Shown here: positions 63,341-64,000 of the stretch, in pieces
Layout of the letters: each line of letters opens with the position of its first letter
Position numbering within the stretch: position 1 is the stretch's first letter
Assembly: GCA_041685145.1 (NCBI GenBank)
Contig: JAWLGJ010000015.1
Coordinates: 1 to 64,000, forward strand
Source of the DNA: JAWLGJ01 sp041685145
GTDB taxonomy: Bacteria > Pseudomonadota > Alphaproteobacteria > Rhodospirillales > Magnetospirillaceae
DNA: 64,000 nucleotides
Direction of reading: 5' to 3'
The notes under the pieces: model-generated
What the model was told of the DNA's origin: nothing
Seen by the model: only the letters and a program-made list of their open reading frames with translations
Databases searched by the model: none
Program-made: the position numbers and the translations under genes

Positions 63341-64000
63341 CTAAAGGAAGAACAGGAAGGTGTCGAGGACGAACACCGGCACCAGGAAGACCATCGACCA
63401 GGCCATGTAGCCGAAGAAGCTGGGCATCCGGATGCCGCGCTCCTCGGCGATGGAGCGCACCATGAAATTGGGGGCGTTGCCGATATAGGTGTTGGCGCCC
63501 ATGAACACGGCGCCGGCCGAGATCGCCAGCAGCGTCGGCGCGTGCGTGGTCATCAGCGTCTGCGGGTCGCCCCCGGCGGTGTTGAAGAACACCAGATAGG
63601 TGGGGGCGTTGTCGAGAAAGCTCGACAGAACGCCGGTGGCCCAGAAATACATGAAGTTCACCGGCTGGCCATCGGCGCTGACTGCGTTGACCACCGGCGC
63701 CAGGGCACCGGCCTCGCCGGCGCGCAGGATGGCGATGGCGGGGATGATGGTTATGAAGATGCCGGCGAACAGCTTCGCCACCTCGACGATGGGAAACCAG
63801 GTGAAGGCGTTGGCCTGGCGGTTCTCATAGCTGGTCAGCCACCACGACGCCGCCGCGATGCCCAGCAGCAGAAGGTCGCGCGCCACGTTCTGCAGTTCGA
63901 CGGGCACATGGTAGATCGTGAAGGTGACGCCCGGCTTCCACACGCCGCTGATGAGCACCGAGGCGACGACGCCGGCCAGCAGCAGCAGGTTGACGGTGCC
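63341..64000 (-). CDS. Sodium:proton antiporter (ion transporter superfamily), 5' end outside window
   Basis: At least 220 C-terminal residues of an integral membrane protein; the frame stays open to the window end. At least six hydrophobic segments; family-like parts are SSFLDNAPTYLVFFNTAGGD and MGANTYIGNAPNFMVRSIAE, two re-entrant-like Asn/Pro motifs typical for ArsB/NhaD-type carriers and the related putative Na+/H+ antiporters. Substrate not certain. Confidence 0.8.
   Translation of the reverse strand, partial: GTVNLLLLAGVVASVLISGVWKPGVTFTIYHVPVELQNVARDLLLLGIAAASWWLTSYENRQANAFTWFPIVEVAKLFAGIFITIIPAIAILRAGEAGALAPVVNAVSADGQPVNFMYFWATGVLSSFLDNAPTYLVFFNTAGGDPQTLMTTHAPTLLAISAGAVFMGANTYIGNAPNFMVRSIAEERGIRMPSFFGYMAWSMVFLVPVFVLDTFLFFL

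Overview
The window is high-GC DNA from an alphaproteobacterium, most likely Rhodospirillales-like. This is inferred from gene content: NDUFA12 and DUF2155 genes, a MaeB-type malic enzyme, a gatCAB operon, a CpaA-F (tad) pilus locus with alphaproteobacterial gene order, a class II (B12) ribonucleotide reductase and a ThiS-ThiG fusion. No rRNA is present, so the genus cannot be fixed. A run of 10 N at 6436-6445 marks a scaffold gap, so adjacency across it is unproven.

Layout. 1-3.8 kb: two tandem NIT-HAMP chemoreceptor genes (the first cut by the window edge) that share an almost identical signalling segment and a common promoter motif. 3.9-12.1 kb: ssb, a C39-like lipoprotein lacking its cysteine, a LivK-type binding protein, the gap, then a leftward cluster maeB-mgtE-thioesterase-rsmB and tRNA-Leu(GAG). 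12.2-28.8 kb: housekeeping and envelope genes (lipB, a diguanylate cyclase, a DUF3365 haem protein, trmJ, gabD, gph, MATE pump, M48 protease, RND pump pair, erpA, xth, a PAS histidine kinase, thiS-thiG fusion). 29.2-32.2 kb: aroQ-accB-accC-aat, apparently from a leaderless promoter. 32.4-47.9 kb: a cytochrome c, then a complete rightward tad/Flp pilus locus (flp, cpaB, cpaC, a very short cpaD-like gene, cpaE, cpaF, tadB, tadC, two TPR lipoproteins, cpaA, tadG, and two tadE-like pseudopilin genes), closed by a membrane class III adenylate/guanylate cyclase. 47.8-53.5 kb: DUF2155, two MlaD-type MCE proteins, NDUFA12 and nrdJ. 53.5-54.8 kb: a short, AT-richer accessory patch with two broken genes (an FRG-domain gene with one in-frame stop and a VapC toxin gene with several frameshifts plus an antitoxin remnant). 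54.8-56.3 kb: a soluble, divergent chemoreceptor-like protein followed by an ODP-type di-iron MBL protein. 56.4-64 kb: a secreted protein, three copies of a palindromic repeat, gatCAB, a degenerate receiver-GGDEF protein, a tartrate/isopropylmalate dehydrogenase-like enzyme, ruvX and the end of an ion antiporter gene.

How the parts work together. The tad genes form one overlapping transcription unit: pilin, secretin, ATPases, platform proteins, prepilin peptidase and minor pilins, with a strong hairpin between flp and cpaB that could give more pilin than machinery. The most unusual pair is the chemoreceptor-like protein plus ODP protein at 54.8-56.3 kb, which looks like a small cytoplasmic oxygen-sensing module. 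Other points of interest are the minimal CpaD, a TPR-LytR_C fusion in the tad locus, the thiS-thiG fusion, candidate NrdR boxes before nrdJ, and several signalling or peptidase-like proteins that have lost their catalytic residues.
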